Shown: positions 42,926 to 51,913 of the stretch, in pieces
Position numbering within the stretch: the first letter of the stretch is position 1
How the letters are laid out: each line of letters starts with the position of its first letter
Assembly (NCBI RefSeq): GCF_003286415.2
Contig: NZ_CP043450.1
Coordinates: 868,001 to 932,000, forward strand
Source: Mucilaginibacter rubeus
GTDB lineage: Bacteria; Bacteroidota; Bacteroidia; Sphingobacteriales; Sphingobacteriaceae
Direction: 5' to 3'
Length of the DNA stretch: 64,000 nt
Program-made: the position numbers and the translations under genes
Notes under the pieces: model-generated
The model's database searches: none
Seen by the model: the letters and a program-made list of their open reading frames with translations, nothing else
Told to the model about the DNA's origin: nothing

Positions 42926-44140
42926 TCAGTAGGTCAGCGTTAATGTAAATAACCCGGTGCTCAGTTCATTATTGAAATTATAGCTTTCCAGTTCCACACT
43001 CTTTACCCATTTCTTTGATTTTAACCTTGCCGCCCACTCATTGACCGGGATGATCTGCGCAGATTCCCCCCGGATCAGCATTTTCCGCTCCTGGAATTTC
43101 AAACTGGCAAAATCGTGCTCAGCAGCTGCATCAACCGGATTAATATCAATTTGCTTTAAGGTCAGCTCACCTGGCATCAATGCGGCGACCTGATCGATCA
43201 GCACACTTTTATTGATGCCGCCGTCCCAGCCAAGCTCGGTCAGTAAAGATTCATTTTGCCTGATCTTATCAGCCAGAGCTTCTATGTCCGTACTTGTCCT
43301 GGCGGAGGTGCTGACCTCCTCCGCTAAACGGGCATTCTCCGTGTTCAGCTCCGAAAACCATATAAAATTAGCCAGCAGTAAAACAAGGCAGACCAGCAGG
43401 GCAACGCCTGTATTTACCTTAAATTTCCGGTCACTGATCAACCCGTCAAGTGCCAATCCTACAGCAGGCACACCCGCGTTCACCGCATTCACCTTTCCGG
43501 AAAGCAGTAACTGAAAAGCCGCTGCATACGCAACAACGAGCTGTTGCTCCAGCACTTCATTCTCAACCTTAATGGGATAAACCGACTGAAAAGCCTCGCC
43601 GAAACTTAAGCTTTTCCAGTTCCTGTCCGGCGACCTTTCAATTTTTATGCCGCTGAAGATAATTTCCTCATTATAAATATTCAGCTGCGGCAGGATATGC
43701 TCCACAGGAAAAGGACCCAGGCTTAGCATGACCGGAGATAGCCCCTGGCCCAAAATCAGGTCAAGCCATTTGTCAGCCTCTGCTTTACGCATGACAGCCA
43801 CAAAGGAGTGTGCCCCCGAAGGGAAATGTTGCACATAAAAATCATCCATGGACGCGTTGGGCAGCACTGCTGAAAAATTGGCCGGGCTGATATCTTCTGC
43901 CCGGTCCAGTTGTTTATACAATACCCCGCGACCTGAAATAGTGACACTTAAGGGTACAGCCGGCACGATGTGCTTTCGTAATTCCAGTAAATCGAGACCT
44001 CTGAGCTTCTTTTCAAACGAAAGCTTTTTGCCGTCAAGCGATACCTGGCAATAACCAGCCTCGGCACTGCCATCCTTGAGGATAACAACACTCAGGCCAC
44101 CAGCCTGTTTGATTGCATAAAAACGATCCAGCACCGCCAT
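42926..44140 (-). CDS. GspL / PilM-PilN-like inner-membrane protein
   Basis: 404 residues from ATG 44140; the longer frame would overlap the secretin gene, and this start avoids that. Residues 1-240 are a cytoplasmic actin-like (PilM/GspL) region; a span at about 250-272 (TGVALLVCLVLLLANFIW) is followed by a coiled coil and a periplasmic PilN-like domain (ALMPGELTLKQIDINP ... WAARLKSKKWVKSVELESYN). This is a natural PilM-PilN fusion as in GspL. It should couple the ATPase to the PilO/GspM protein encoded next. Confidence 0.75.
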   Translation of the reverse strand: MAVLDRFYAIKQAGGLSVVILKDGSAEAGYCQVSLDGKKLSFEKKLRGLDLLELRKHIVPAVPLSVTISGRGVLYKQLDRAEDISPANFSAVLPNASMDDFYVQHFPSGAHSFVAVMRKAEADKWLDLILGQGLSPVMLSLGPFPVEHILPQLNIYNEEIIFSGIKIERSPDRNWKSLSFGEAFQSVYPIKVENEVLEQQLVVAYAAAFQLLLSGKVNAVNAGVPAVGLALDGLISDRKFKVNTGVALLVCLVLLLANFIWFSELNTENARLAEEVSTSARTSTDIEALADKIRQNESLLTELGWDGGINKSVLIDQVAALMPGELTLKQIDINPVDAAAEHDFASLKFQERKMLIRGESAQIIPVNEWAARLKSKKWVKSVELESYNFNNELSTGLFTLTLTY

Positions 44141-44145
44141 ATTCA

Positions 44146-46074
44146 CTATCTGATAATTGTCGATTTGATAAATAATACACTGACCACTTTTGATTTGGTT
44201 TTCGTCCGGCTGCTGAAAATCCATTTCAGCACCGGGATTCGGGAAAGTATCGGAATTCCTGAGCCGCTTTCGTCACTTTCCGTTCGTTCTATACCACCCA
44301 GTACAATGGTATCTTCGCTATGTACCCGCAAACTGGTTTCAAACTTGCTGATTGACTGTGGGGGCGGAGAGCCGTCCGTCGGGATAGAAGTAAAGTCAGA
44401 AATATTAACGCTGATCCCAAGCGTCACTTCATCATTGCCCGATACAAGCGGCTTGATCCCGATGGATAAATCAGCATTAACAGCTTCATAAACATTCGAA
44501 AAAATAGATTGCGTGGCCGTGGTTGTGATCACATTCTGGGTCGTATTTTTATAATATCTTTTACTGCCGATGCTCATCTTAGCAGTGTGCCCGTTCAGGG
44601 CAACCAGTTTGGGCACTGAGCGAACATCGACATTATTGCTTTCCTCCAGCGCTTTCAGGCTGATATAAAAGTTAGGCGTTACCCGGCCCAGGTTAATCGA
44701 GCTGTTTTTACTCAGGCTGCTGAGAAAACTGTTGATTGATTTGGCCCCGAACGTGTAATCAAGGCCCGAAAGAACCGTGCCTCCGGTTTTTACGCTATCG
44801 GAAACGCCGGCTGAGATCCCGGTAGAGATTGTATTTGATTTATGGATATCGATCAGCGTCACTTCAACCAGTACGCTTGGCACCAAAACGTCAAGCTGCC
44901 TGATAAAGGCTTCCACTTCGTTGATCTGTGCATCCGATCCTGACACGAGCAGGGTGTTCTGTTCCCGGAACTCTTTGATCTCCAGTCCGCGTTTCCAGTC
45001 GGACGGGATCATCATCATTACCGTATCGATCGCCCGGTTTTGCAGATGGATCGCCCGGTAAGACCTTAGACCTTCCTGTTTTCTGTCTCCGATAACATAG
45101 ATCCCGCTTTCTGAGTGAAATGTATACTCCGTACTTTTGAACAGCAGGTTGAGAAACGTATCATAACTTACATCCATCACGTGTAAGGTAATGTTGCCTT
45201 TGATCTCCGAATAGATCGAATAACTTTTACCCGTTTCCTGTGAGGCCTGCTTGACCATATCATTGATCGGTGCGTTAACCGCATCAGCTGAGATCAGTTT
45301 CTGACCATTTACGATCCGGACATATAAGCCCGTTGCGCCTCCGGCAACAGGCCCGGCAGGCCTGAAATTCTTCCGGACAGAAGTGTTTTTATCCCCATTG
45401 ATATACAGCTCCTCGTTTTCTCCCAATGGCTGGAACAGGTAAAAGCCGTCACCGGTCTTCACCATCTTCAATTCATTGGTAAAAGCCAGCTTTTCCAGTG
45501 CCCCGTCAAAAGGAGCTCCTTCGATGAATGCCGTTACAAGTTTAGCCTGTAGCGAACCCGGCACGATCACATTCTTACCTGAAACCTGGCTGATCTTTTT
45601 AGCTACCGCCGGCAGGCTGTCATTCTGCAATTCCAGCGACAGTTTATTCTCTGCCTGGTTATACTTCGCGTTGATATCCTTCAACAAAGGTTTCACAAAA
45701 CGATTGGGGTCCTGGAAAGGTGTGATATAAATGATCGTTCCTACCACGGTAATATCCAGGTTGTATTTCTGTGCCAGCAGCATGAGGATATTTGCTGCGG
45801 TCGCATTGTTAAAATTGTCATTGACGACGACCGTAAGTGTGGGATCCACACTAATGTTCAGGTTATTGGCGCGGCCAAGAGCATTCAGGTATTCGCGGAT
45901 CGATATCCCGCTGATACGCAGCTGTACACGCTGCCCGAGGCCGGGGACCCTTACGGCCAGGTCGTCAAGTTTCTGATGGATCCCCTGGACACGTTCCGTT
46001 TCCTGCGCGATGGCTGGACTCAGGCGTCCGGCAATAATGATAAAAAATAAAAAAAGTAAAAATCTTTTCCCCAT
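44146..46074 (-). CDS. Type II secretion secretin (GspD/PilQ-like)
   Basis: 642 residues; signal peptide ends PAIAQ. An N0/STN domain (RVQLRISGISIREYLNALGR, about 45-110) is followed by N1-N3-type repeats (ISQVSGKNVIVPGSL; IRQLDVLVPSVLVEVTLIDI) and the secretin barrel domain (about 400-642) with PKLVALNGHTAKMSIGSKRY, VTLGISVNISDF, DTIVLGGIERTESDESGSG, PILSRIPVLKWIF. It forms the outer-membrane channel. No lipobox. It is followed by the GspL-like gene after 5 bp. Confidence 0.9.
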   Translation of the reverse strand: MGKRFLLFLFFIIIAGRLSPAIAQETERVQGIHQKLDDLAVRVPGLGQRVQLRISGISIREYLNALGRANNLNISVDPTLTVVVNDNFNNATAANILMLLAQKYNLDITVVGTIIYITPFQDPNRFVKPLLKDINAKYNQAENKLSLELQNDSLPAVAKKISQVSGKNVIVPGSLQAKLVTAFIEGAPFDGALEKLAFTNELKMVKTGDGFYLFQPLGENEELYINGDKNTSVRKNFRPAGPVAGGATGLYVRIVNGQKLISADAVNAPINDMVKQASQETGKSYSIYSEIKGNITLHVMDVSYDTFLNLLFKSTEYTFHSESGIYVIGDRKQEGLRSYRAIHLQNRAIDTVMMMIPSDWKRGLEIKEFREQNTLLVSGSDAQINEVEAFIRQLDVLVPSVLVEVTLIDIHKSNTISTGISAGVSDSVKTGGTVLSGLDYTFGAKSINSFLSSLSKNSSINLGRVTPNFYISLKALEESNNVDVRSVPKLVALNGHTAKMSIGSKRYYKNTTQNVITTTATQSIFSNVYEAVNADLSIGIKPLVSGNDEVTLGISVNISDFTSIPTDGSPPPQSISKFETSLRVHSEDTIVLGGIERTESDESGSGIPILSRIPVLKWIFSSRTKTKSKVVSVLFIKSTIIR

Positions 46075-46254
46075 ATTACTTTATAATAAAATAGCAACGG
46101 TCGGCTCAATTCATTCCTGTGGACTTCCACATACCATCAATTAAGTCTCCGGCTGCGGATTGAAAGCAACGCTACCGGCAAGCCCCATCCGGTTCCTCAA
46201 TGCCTCCCCTGTTAAGTCCTAAGCTATCTAAGCGGTAGCCTTACATCCGTTCTC

Positions 46255-47256
46255 TCACCTGATAACTGTAGGTTTAATAAACAGGACACTGATAATGCCT
46301 GATTGGGGTTTTGGTAACCCCATGAATACCCATTTGTAGGACGGATCATGTGTTGGGTTTTCCCTGCTCTCCAGGCGTCCGATCCCGCCCAAAACAATAA
46401 CATCGCCACTGTGAACCGGTAAATTAGCCTCTGATTTACTGATCACCGGGTTGCCGGGAGAGGTCCCCGGATTTTCAATAGCGTCGGAAATCTTCACGCT
46501 GATCCTAAAGTTTAGTTCATCACCATTTAGGCTATCAGGTTTGAACGCTACGGATAATCTATTATTAATCATTTCGTAAACTTTTGAGGAAACAGCATTT
46601 GAAGCTGCAGTAGCGCTTCCGGTTTGTTTATTTTTCGGGTAATAGTTTTTGCTGCCGAGGCTCAGCTCTGCAGCCTCGGCGTTGGTTGCGCTCAATTGGG
46701 GTAATCTGCCCACTTCAATTTTATCATGACGGTCAAGCGCCCTCAGATTATCAAAAAAAGCCGGCGCCAACTGCCCAAGATTAATAAAGGCGTTTTTGTT
46801 CAGCCTGTCCAATAAGGTGTCTATACTTTTTGAAGTTAAGATGTGACCCGTGCCCCAGGATAAGCCGACTCCGGTTTTACGATCGTGCTGAGCGCCGGCA
46901 ACGCGCCCGGGATTATAGACGTCTACTTTGAATAATTCGATTAATACCTTTGGCCCGGGCCCGCCGTTGGCTGGGACGAAGGTTGTCACTTTGCGCAAGC
47001 TTATCTCCGTTCCGCAAACAGATATGATGTGCTGGTCCCTGAATGCTGAATCCTCTTTTTCAATTGCCGGAGCAGCTTTCATCGGTGTAAGACTTTTTAT
47101 GTTCTGCCATAAGCTGGCCCGGAATAAATGCAAATCGTTTGTCCTGCTTGCTTTCGGGCTGACATCCACTACAGCACGCTTTCCTTTGGACAAAACCGGA
47201 GCGACGGTTCCAACGGCAACTATAAAAGCGCCAAAAGTTAAAATTCTCTTCATCAT
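46255..47256 (-). CDS. Mini-secretin: secretin-domain paralogue lacking N-domains
   Basis: 333 residues. The start MMKRILTFGAFIVAVGTVAP is a signal-like segment. From about residue 100 it aligns with the C-terminal half of the neighbouring secretin: SIDTLLDRLNKNAFINLGQL, LPQLSATNAEAAELSLGSKN YY, LNFRISVKISD, VHSGDVIVLGGIGRLES and a final VLFIKPTVIR. N0-N3 domains are absent and the PILSRIP loop is altered. It lies between the ATPase and the true secretin, 2 bp after the ATPase stop. It could co-assemble with or modulate the main channel, or be a decaying duplicate. The 180 bp between it and the secretin show no gene. Confidence 0.8.
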   Translation of the reverse strand: MMKRILTFGAFIVAVGTVAPVLSKGKRAVVDVSPKASRTNDLHLFRASLWQNIKSLTPMKAAPAIEKEDSAFRDQHIISVCGTEISLRKVTTFVPANGGPGPKVLIELFKVDVYNPGRVAGAQHDRKTGVGLSWGTGHILTSKSIDTLLDRLNKNAFINLGQLAPAFFDNLRALDRHDKIEVGRLPQLSATNAEAAELSLGSKNYYPKNKQTGSATAASNAVSSKVYEMINNRLSVAFKPDSLNGDELNFRISVKISDAIENPGTSPGNPVISKSEANLPVHSGDVIVLGGIGRLESRENPTHDPSYKWVFMGLPKPQSGIISVLFIKPTVIR

Positions 47257-47258
47257 AC

Positions 47259-48689
47259 TTAATAATTAAATAACAGCGGGTAGATCTCGTCAATAGAAGT
47301 CAGGCCCTCGCTGAATATATTGAAAGCATTCTCTGCCAGTGTATGGATACCGCGACCCGCCAGAAGACTGTGGATATTAGCGTTTCCCTTCTTGATCTCT
47401 TCGGCCAGGTCAAGGTCGATCGGGATTACTTCATAGATCGCTTTTCTTCCTTTATAACCGGTATAGTAACACTGTTCACAGCCATGCGGCTTGTAATGGT
47501 AAGCCAGATCACGCGACGGCCGGTACTGGCGCGGATACAGCGAATTGTCAAAATCATGAAGTGTTTTGCAATGCGGGCACAGCAGCCGGATAAGCCGCTG
47601 CGCTACTGTTGTACTCAGGGTATTAGCCACCAGGAAAGACGGTATCCCCATATCGATCAGGCGTGACACTGTTCCCCAGGCTGAATTGGTATGGATTGTT
47701 GACAATACCAGGTGACCGGTCAGTGCCGCCCGGATGGCCATATTGGCTGTTTCCGGGTCCCGGATCTCACCTACCATGATCACATCCGGATCCTGTCTGA
47801 GGAAAGTGCGCAGTGCCGCCGCGAAACCCAACCCTATTGATTCTTTAAGCTGTACCTGGTTGATCCCCTCCAGCGTGTATTCCACCGGGTCCTCTATGGT
47901 GAGGATATTCCGGGTCTCTTTATTCAATAATTTTAACGTTGCGTACAGTGTGGTTGTCTTTCCCGAACCCGTCGGCCCGCTGATCAGCAGGATACCATTG
48001 GGGCTTTTCACACCCTGGAGGTAATTTTCCAGGTCAGTATCCGAAAAGCCAAGACTGTTCAGATCAATATCGGTCGCGTCATTATTCAACAGCCTGAGTA
48101 CTGCTTTTTCTCCGTATAAGGTCGGCAACACAGACACACGGATATCGAACTGCTGATCCCCGCTTTTAAAGTTGATCCTGCCATCTTGCGGAAGCCGCTT
48201 TTCAGCAATATCCAGGTTAGCGTAGATCTTGATCTTGTTGATCAGCGCCGGATAATCTTCATTTTTGAGCAGGTAACGCTCCACCATATTCCCATCGATC
48301 CGGATTCTGACCCGGCATTTATGTTCATATTTTTCAATATGAATATCGCTGCTTTTCAGGCTTTTAGCCTCTGAAATAAGATTTTCAAGAAAATCATCCG
48401 CATGCCTGCTCATCTGTAACTGTGCGGTGCCTTCTGCCGCATTTTCCCGGAGGTAATATTTTGACAGCAAACGGGCAACCGTTGTTACCGGTACCGGTTT
48501 CAGCAGGATCTCTTTTCCCAGCAATACTTCCAGTTCAGCAGCCAGGCTGCCCTCGTCTACGCCAGCCTCACAATACAGTTCCATCAGCAGCTCTGTTCCA
48601 CGCTCGGGCAATACCCGGTAATGCCAGGCCTGTTCCTTACTCAGCAGGTGGAGGTTTTCCGTCAGCAAAAATATTTCTTCCCTTTCCAT
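47259..48689 (-). CDS. Secretion/pilus assembly ATPase (GspE/PilB-like)
   Basis: 476 residues from the ATG that overlaps the previous stop (TAATG), preferred over an ATG 21 bases upstream. N-terminal domain to about 100; the ATPase domain has Walker A GPTGSGKTTTLY, the Asp box (SSDIHIEKYEHKCRVRIRID), Walker B/His box region DPDVIMVGEIRDPETANMAI and GHLVLSTIHTN. A four-cysteine zinc site CPHC...CEQC is near 400-440. It powers pseudopilus assembly at the inner membrane. Translationally coupled to the peptidase gene before it and the mini-secretin after it. Confidence 0.93.
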   Translation of the reverse strand: MEREEIFLLTENLHLLSKEQAWHYRVLPERGTELLMELYCEAGVDEGSLAAELEVLLGKEILLKPVPVTTVARLLSKYYLRENAAEGTAQLQMSRHADDFLENLISEAKSLKSSDIHIEKYEHKCRVRIRIDGNMVERYLLKNEDYPALINKIKIYANLDIAEKRLPQDGRINFKSGDQQFDIRVSVLPTLYGEKAVLRLLNNDATDIDLNSLGFSDTDLENYLQGVKSPNGILLISGPTGSGKTTTLYATLKLLNKETRNILTIEDPVEYTLEGINQVQLKESIGLGFAAALRTFLRQDPDVIMVGEIRDPETANMAIRAALTGHLVLSTIHTNSAWGTVSRLIDMGIPSFLVANTLSTTVAQRLIRLLCPHCKTLHDFDNSLYPRQYRPSRDLAYHYKPHGCEQCYYTGYKGRKAIYEVIPIDLDLAEEIKKGNANIHSLLAGRGIHTLAENAFNIFSEGLTSIDEIYPLLFNY

Positions 48690-49204
48690 TAGTGAATGAT
48701 CATGTGCCACAGCCAGAGATCCTCTGTTACATTAAAATGAAGATAAAACCAGTCGCAGCTCAATAAGGCCAGTAATAAAATAGCATGAAAGCCCCCCATT
48801 GGAATATAGCGGGCGATCTTCCCTGAGACCCTTCTCCACAGGCTCCAGCAAAACAGCAGGGCTATCGAGCCGGTAACGAAAAAGAGGATGAAGTTCAGTG
48901 CCGACAAATAAAACGAGATGGCTGTAAAGAACAATATATCGCCTGATCCCCAGAATTTTAAAATATTAATAAACCGCCGCTTCCAGAGCGAGCAAACAGC
49001 CGTTGATAGTAGGAGCAGTAAAGCGATAAAATTAAGGTTGAATATAACCGGCCAGCAATCATCCATGTTCCGGAATGGCTTCAGGCCGATCAAAGCAGCA
49101 GCTAAAACAGGAGGGAGGAACCAGTAAACGGCACGTTCTTTAAAATCCTGCATAGTAAATACGCCAAGCGTCGTTAAGACAATTAACTTTAAAAATAGTG
49201 CCAC
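48689..49204 (-). CDS. Prepilin peptidase, minimal A24 type
   Basis: 171 residues, about six membrane segments. The two catalytic Asp motifs of A24 peptidases are present: QDFKERAVYW near residue 20 and GSGDILFF (GxGD) near residue 88. The N-terminal methyltransferase part with its zinc cysteines is missing, giving a peptidase-only enzyme. It should cleave the pseudopilins encoded at 49206 and 51914-54022. It is located between the major pseudopilin and the ATPase, overlapping the latter by one base. Confidence 0.82.
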   Translation of the reverse strand: MALFLKLIVLTTLGVFTMQDFKERAVYWFLPPVLAAALIGLKPFRNMDDCWPVIFNLNFIALLLLLSTAVCSLWKRRFINILKFWGSGDILFFTAISFYLSALNFILFFVTGSIALLFCWSLWRRVSGKIARYIPMGGFHAILLLALLSCDWFYLHFNVTEDLWLWHMIIH

Positions 49205-49205
49205 G

Positions 49206-49631
49206 TCAATCGGGGGTTACTTCCTTTAAATTTTTATCCTGGTCGATCTCCCAGACGTTGAACGTACCATTTCCATTAAAATCCACAACAGAAGTAGCCC
49301 TGGCAGTAAAACCGGTATTGGAAACATTAACGATTTCGATCCGGTAATTGGCTTTCGCATCCTTCCCTTCCGTACTCAGCTTCTCCTGGATAAAACCCAG
49401 TTCGCCCAGATCCTTCGAATACTTGGAATGCTCATAGAAATACGTTTTCTCCAGCATCTGCAAATGACTGAGCTGCAATTTGGCCTCCGTACTTTTTGCT
49501 TTCGTAATCAATGGGAGTAAATTCGGAAGGATCAACAGAATGAGTATACCGATGATCACCAGTACAACCAGGATCTCGGTAAGTGTGTACGCGGGAAGGC
49601 GTTTTTGTGATTTTAATTTAGGCAATCTCAT
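49206..49631 (-). CDS. Major pseudopilin (GspG-like)
   Basis: 141 residues. Class III signal: a basic leader KSQKRLPA, cleavage before YTLTEILVVLVIIGILIL, with Glu at +5 and Ala (not Gly) at -1. After the helix come KAKSTEAKLQLSHLQMLEKT, typical of GspG, and a C-terminal loop DFNGNGTFNVWEID that resembles the GspG calcium site. First gene of the minus-strand arm. The divergent plus arm begins 213 bp away, so a shared promoter region lies at 49632-49844. Confidence 0.87.
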   Translation of the reverse strand: MRLPKLKSQKRLPAYTLTEILVVLVIIGILILLILPNLLPLITKAKSTEAKLQLSHLQMLEKTYFYEHSKYSKDLGELGFIQEKLSTEGKDAKANYRIEIVNVSNTGFTARATSVVDFNGNGTFNVWEIDQDKNLKEVTPD

Positions 49632-49844
49632 ATTTCCTGCCTAAAGTACAGAAAAAATATTTCAGTGCAAATGTTTCCGTCTGAAAGCATTTGATATACA
49701 GAAGAATAAATATTGTATTGAAAAATGTAAAGTGTCAATCAGGGTACAATAATCAGCGTTGCCAGTTTGGTATCCGGATACTTAATTCACGTTGCATGCA
49801 AAACATTCCCGGTCATATGATGAATTATTTTTAATTTAGTCGGA

Positions 49845-50804
49845 ATGAAACTTAAACCCGCACAGCTCCTGTTTTTTTTGTTTGCCCTATCGATGGTCTT
49901 CTTGTCTGCCTGCAAGGATTTTATCGAACCCAATATCAGCAAGCGGCCTGTAACACTTAAAGCCCCGTCAGATAAATACCAAAGCACCAGTTACAATGTG
50001 AACTTTTGGTGGGATGAAGTGGAAGATGCCCTTTACTACAGGTTACAGGTAGTGACACCGGGATTCGACACCATTGGCGGCCTGGTCGAAGATACACTTA
50101 TTAAAAGTAACCGGTTTACGCTGACCCTTGACCCCGGCGAATACCAATGGCGGGTGAGGGCAGAAAACGGAAGTTCCCAAACTGAGTTCAGCACCCTTAA
50201 TCACCTGACCATTATACCTTCTTCACTCGCTGCTCAAACAGTGATCCTGAGTTCCCCATCTAACAATACAGTAACCAATCAAAGCAGCACAGTTTTTAAA
50301 TGGGGCGCGCTTTTCAGCGCCACCAGCTACCACCTGCAATTGGATACGAATAATTTTGCTGATGCCAGCCATATACTCATTGACCTGACCATCCCGGGCC
50401 AGCAGTATACCTATAAATTTCCTAAAGACCAGAACTACCAATGGCGGGTCAGGGCGGAGAGCGCGACAGAACAATCAAAATGGTCTGCCGTCAATAACAT
50501 CGGTTTCGACGCCACAGCTCCTGCTGCCGTTATACTTTCATCCCCGCAAAACAATGCGGTGATCAGCAAGCCGGTGGGCCTGCAGTGGACTAAGTCCGCT
50601 ACAGCCTCAAACTATAAGCTGTATGTTTATAAGGCAGATTCCACGACGCTCTATAGTACTGCATTCCCGGCCTTGCTGAATACCAATACCTATAGCTTTG
50701 CGCAGGGTTCTTCCGGAGAAAGGATCTATTGGCAGGTCTCCGCACTCGACGGAGCCGGTAATGAAAGCGCCCTTTCAGCGTTACAAAGTTTTGTGCTCCA
50801 ATAA
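49845..50804 (+). CDS. Lipoprotein with fibronectin III-like repeats
   Basis: 319 residues; lipobox FLSAC with Cys at about residue 23. Three Fn3-like beta-sandwich repeats can be read, each with a W...ATSYHLQL / YQWRVRAE pattern (WWDEVEDALYYRLQVV; WGALFSATSYHLQL; WTKSATASNYKLYVY). It heads the plus-strand secretion arm, 8 bp before the PilP-like gene. It may be an outer-membrane lipoprotein serving as pilotin-like or surface partner of the secretin; that role is inferred from position. Confidence 0.72.
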   Translation: MKLKPAQLLFFLFALSMVFLSACKDFIEPNISKRPVTLKAPSDKYQSTSYNVNFWWDEVEDALYYRLQVVTPGFDTIGGLVEDTLIKSNRFTLTLDPGEYQWRVRAENGSSQTEFSTLNHLTIIPSSLAAQTVILSSPSNNTVTNQSSTVFKWGALFSATSYHLQLDTNNFADASHILIDLTIPGQQYTYKFPKDQNYQWRVRAESATEQSKWSAVNNIGFDATAPAAVILSSPQNNAVISKPVGLQWTKSATASNYKLYVYKADSTTLYSTAFPALLNTNTYSFAQGSSGERIYWQVSALDGAGNESALSALQSFVLQ

Positions 50805-50812
50805 ACGGTTTT

Positions 50813-51316
50813 ATGAAGAACAAAAAATTCACATACCTTTTGGGAGGTGCTGTAATGATCGTCTGGGGCCTGATCATCTACCGGGTATTCGGCGCTTTGG
50901 GTGATAACGGGCCGGATGCGGCCATAATGTCGGGCCCGGTGAAAAAAGAGGCTTATAACGATTACTCCATCCCCGAAGATACCACCCGCCTGTTGCTGAA
51001 CTACCGAGATCCTTTTGGTATCGTGCAAAGGAAAGATACGGCCAGCCGTAAACCAGCGCCACCAGGCATGGCACAAATTGCGCCGCATCAGCGGCTTGCT
51101 GCTATGAACTGGGATTTTATCAGGTATGTGGGCTATATCCGTAACGCCGATTCCAGGAAACTGGTAGCCATCGTACACCTGAACGGGACGGAACTGATGA
51201 TGAGCGAAGGCGAGATGAACAGCGGTCTGAAACTGATCAGAAACTACCAGGACTCGATTAAAATCGCCTACCAGGGCGAAACAAAATACATCCCCTTAAA
51301 ACCGGCAACACCATGA
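50813..51316 (+). CDS. GspC/PilP-like inner-membrane protein
   Basis: 167 residues. One N-terminal span (TYLLGGAVMIVWGLIIYRVF), a linker with YRDPFGIVQ (the RDPF motif is typical of PilP), then a small beta domain (YVGYIRNADSRKLVAIVHLN, GLKLIRNYQDSIKIAYQG) like the GspC HR/PilP domain that touches the secretin N0 domain. Overlaps the next gene by four bases (ATGA). Its place in a secretion cluster that otherwise lacks GspC supports the call. Confidence 0.72.
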   Translation: MKNKKFTYLLGGAVMIVWGLIIYRVFGALGDNGPDAAIMSGPVKKEAYNDYSIPEDTTRLLLNYRDPFGIVQRKDTASRKPAPPGMAQIAPHQRLAAMNWDFIRYVGYIRNADSRKLVAIVHLNGTELMMSEGEMNSGLKLIRNYQDSIKIAYQGETKYIPLKPATP

Positions 51317-51912
51317 GGCATTTACTGACTTGTTTATTTATATTATTTTCCCGGAACGCTATGGCCCAGATGCCCGATTACGGGCTGTACAATATCCATA
51401 TCTCTGATTCCGGGAAAACGATCCGTACCCAGGTACATCCCGTTTCCGGCACGATTTCCACGCGGCCGGATCTGCTTTATTACTGGTTCGGCAACAACGC
51501 TATTCATGAGCAGCAGGGCGGTTTCAGCGGCAAATTGCTCAATGGCATTTACGAGGAATCAGACGGCAACCACCATTTAATACAACAGGGCATATTCAGG
51601 AACGGCCTCAGGGACGGTACATGGAAAACCTGGACAGAAACAGGCCGGCTGAGCAGCATCATCACCTGGCAGGAAGGCCTTAAAACCGGAAAATTCGCCT
51701 ATTACGACAGTAAGGGCACCGAAACGCAATCCGGCAGGTATGAACGAGACCAATTGGACGGCAAGATCATTTTTCATGCAGGCAGCGATTCTGTCAGAAC
51801 GGTCATTTACAAAAAGGGTAAAATAGTTCCTTCCAAAAACGGCAGTTTCCTGAAAAGGATCAATATTTTCAAAAAGAAAGCCGGGAAGACCCGGCAAGCG
51901 CCAACATCATAA
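51313..51912 (+). CDS. Secreted MORN-repeat-like protein
   Basis: 199 residues; signal peptide ends NAMAQ. The mature protein has YwqK/MORN-type repeats: GIFRNGLRDGTWKTWTETG, TWQEGLKTGKFAYYDSKGTE, SGRYERDQLDGKIIFHA. A Lys-rich tail follows. Coupled to the gene before by ATGA and 1 bp from the next. MORN-like proteins form elongated beta sheets; the role in this system is unknown, though its place in the middle of the operon suggests a structural part. Confidence 0.65.
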   Translation: MRHLLTCLFILFSRNAMAQMPDYGLYNIHISDSGKTIRTQVHPVSGTISTRPDLLYYWFGNNAIHEQQGGFSGKLLNGIYEESDGNHHLIQQGIFRNGLRDGTWKTWTETGRLSSIITWQEGLKTGKFAYYDSKGTETQSGRYERDQLDGKIIFHAGSDSVRTVIYKKGKIVPSKNGSFLKRINIFKKKAGKTRQAPTS

Positions 51913-51913
51913 C

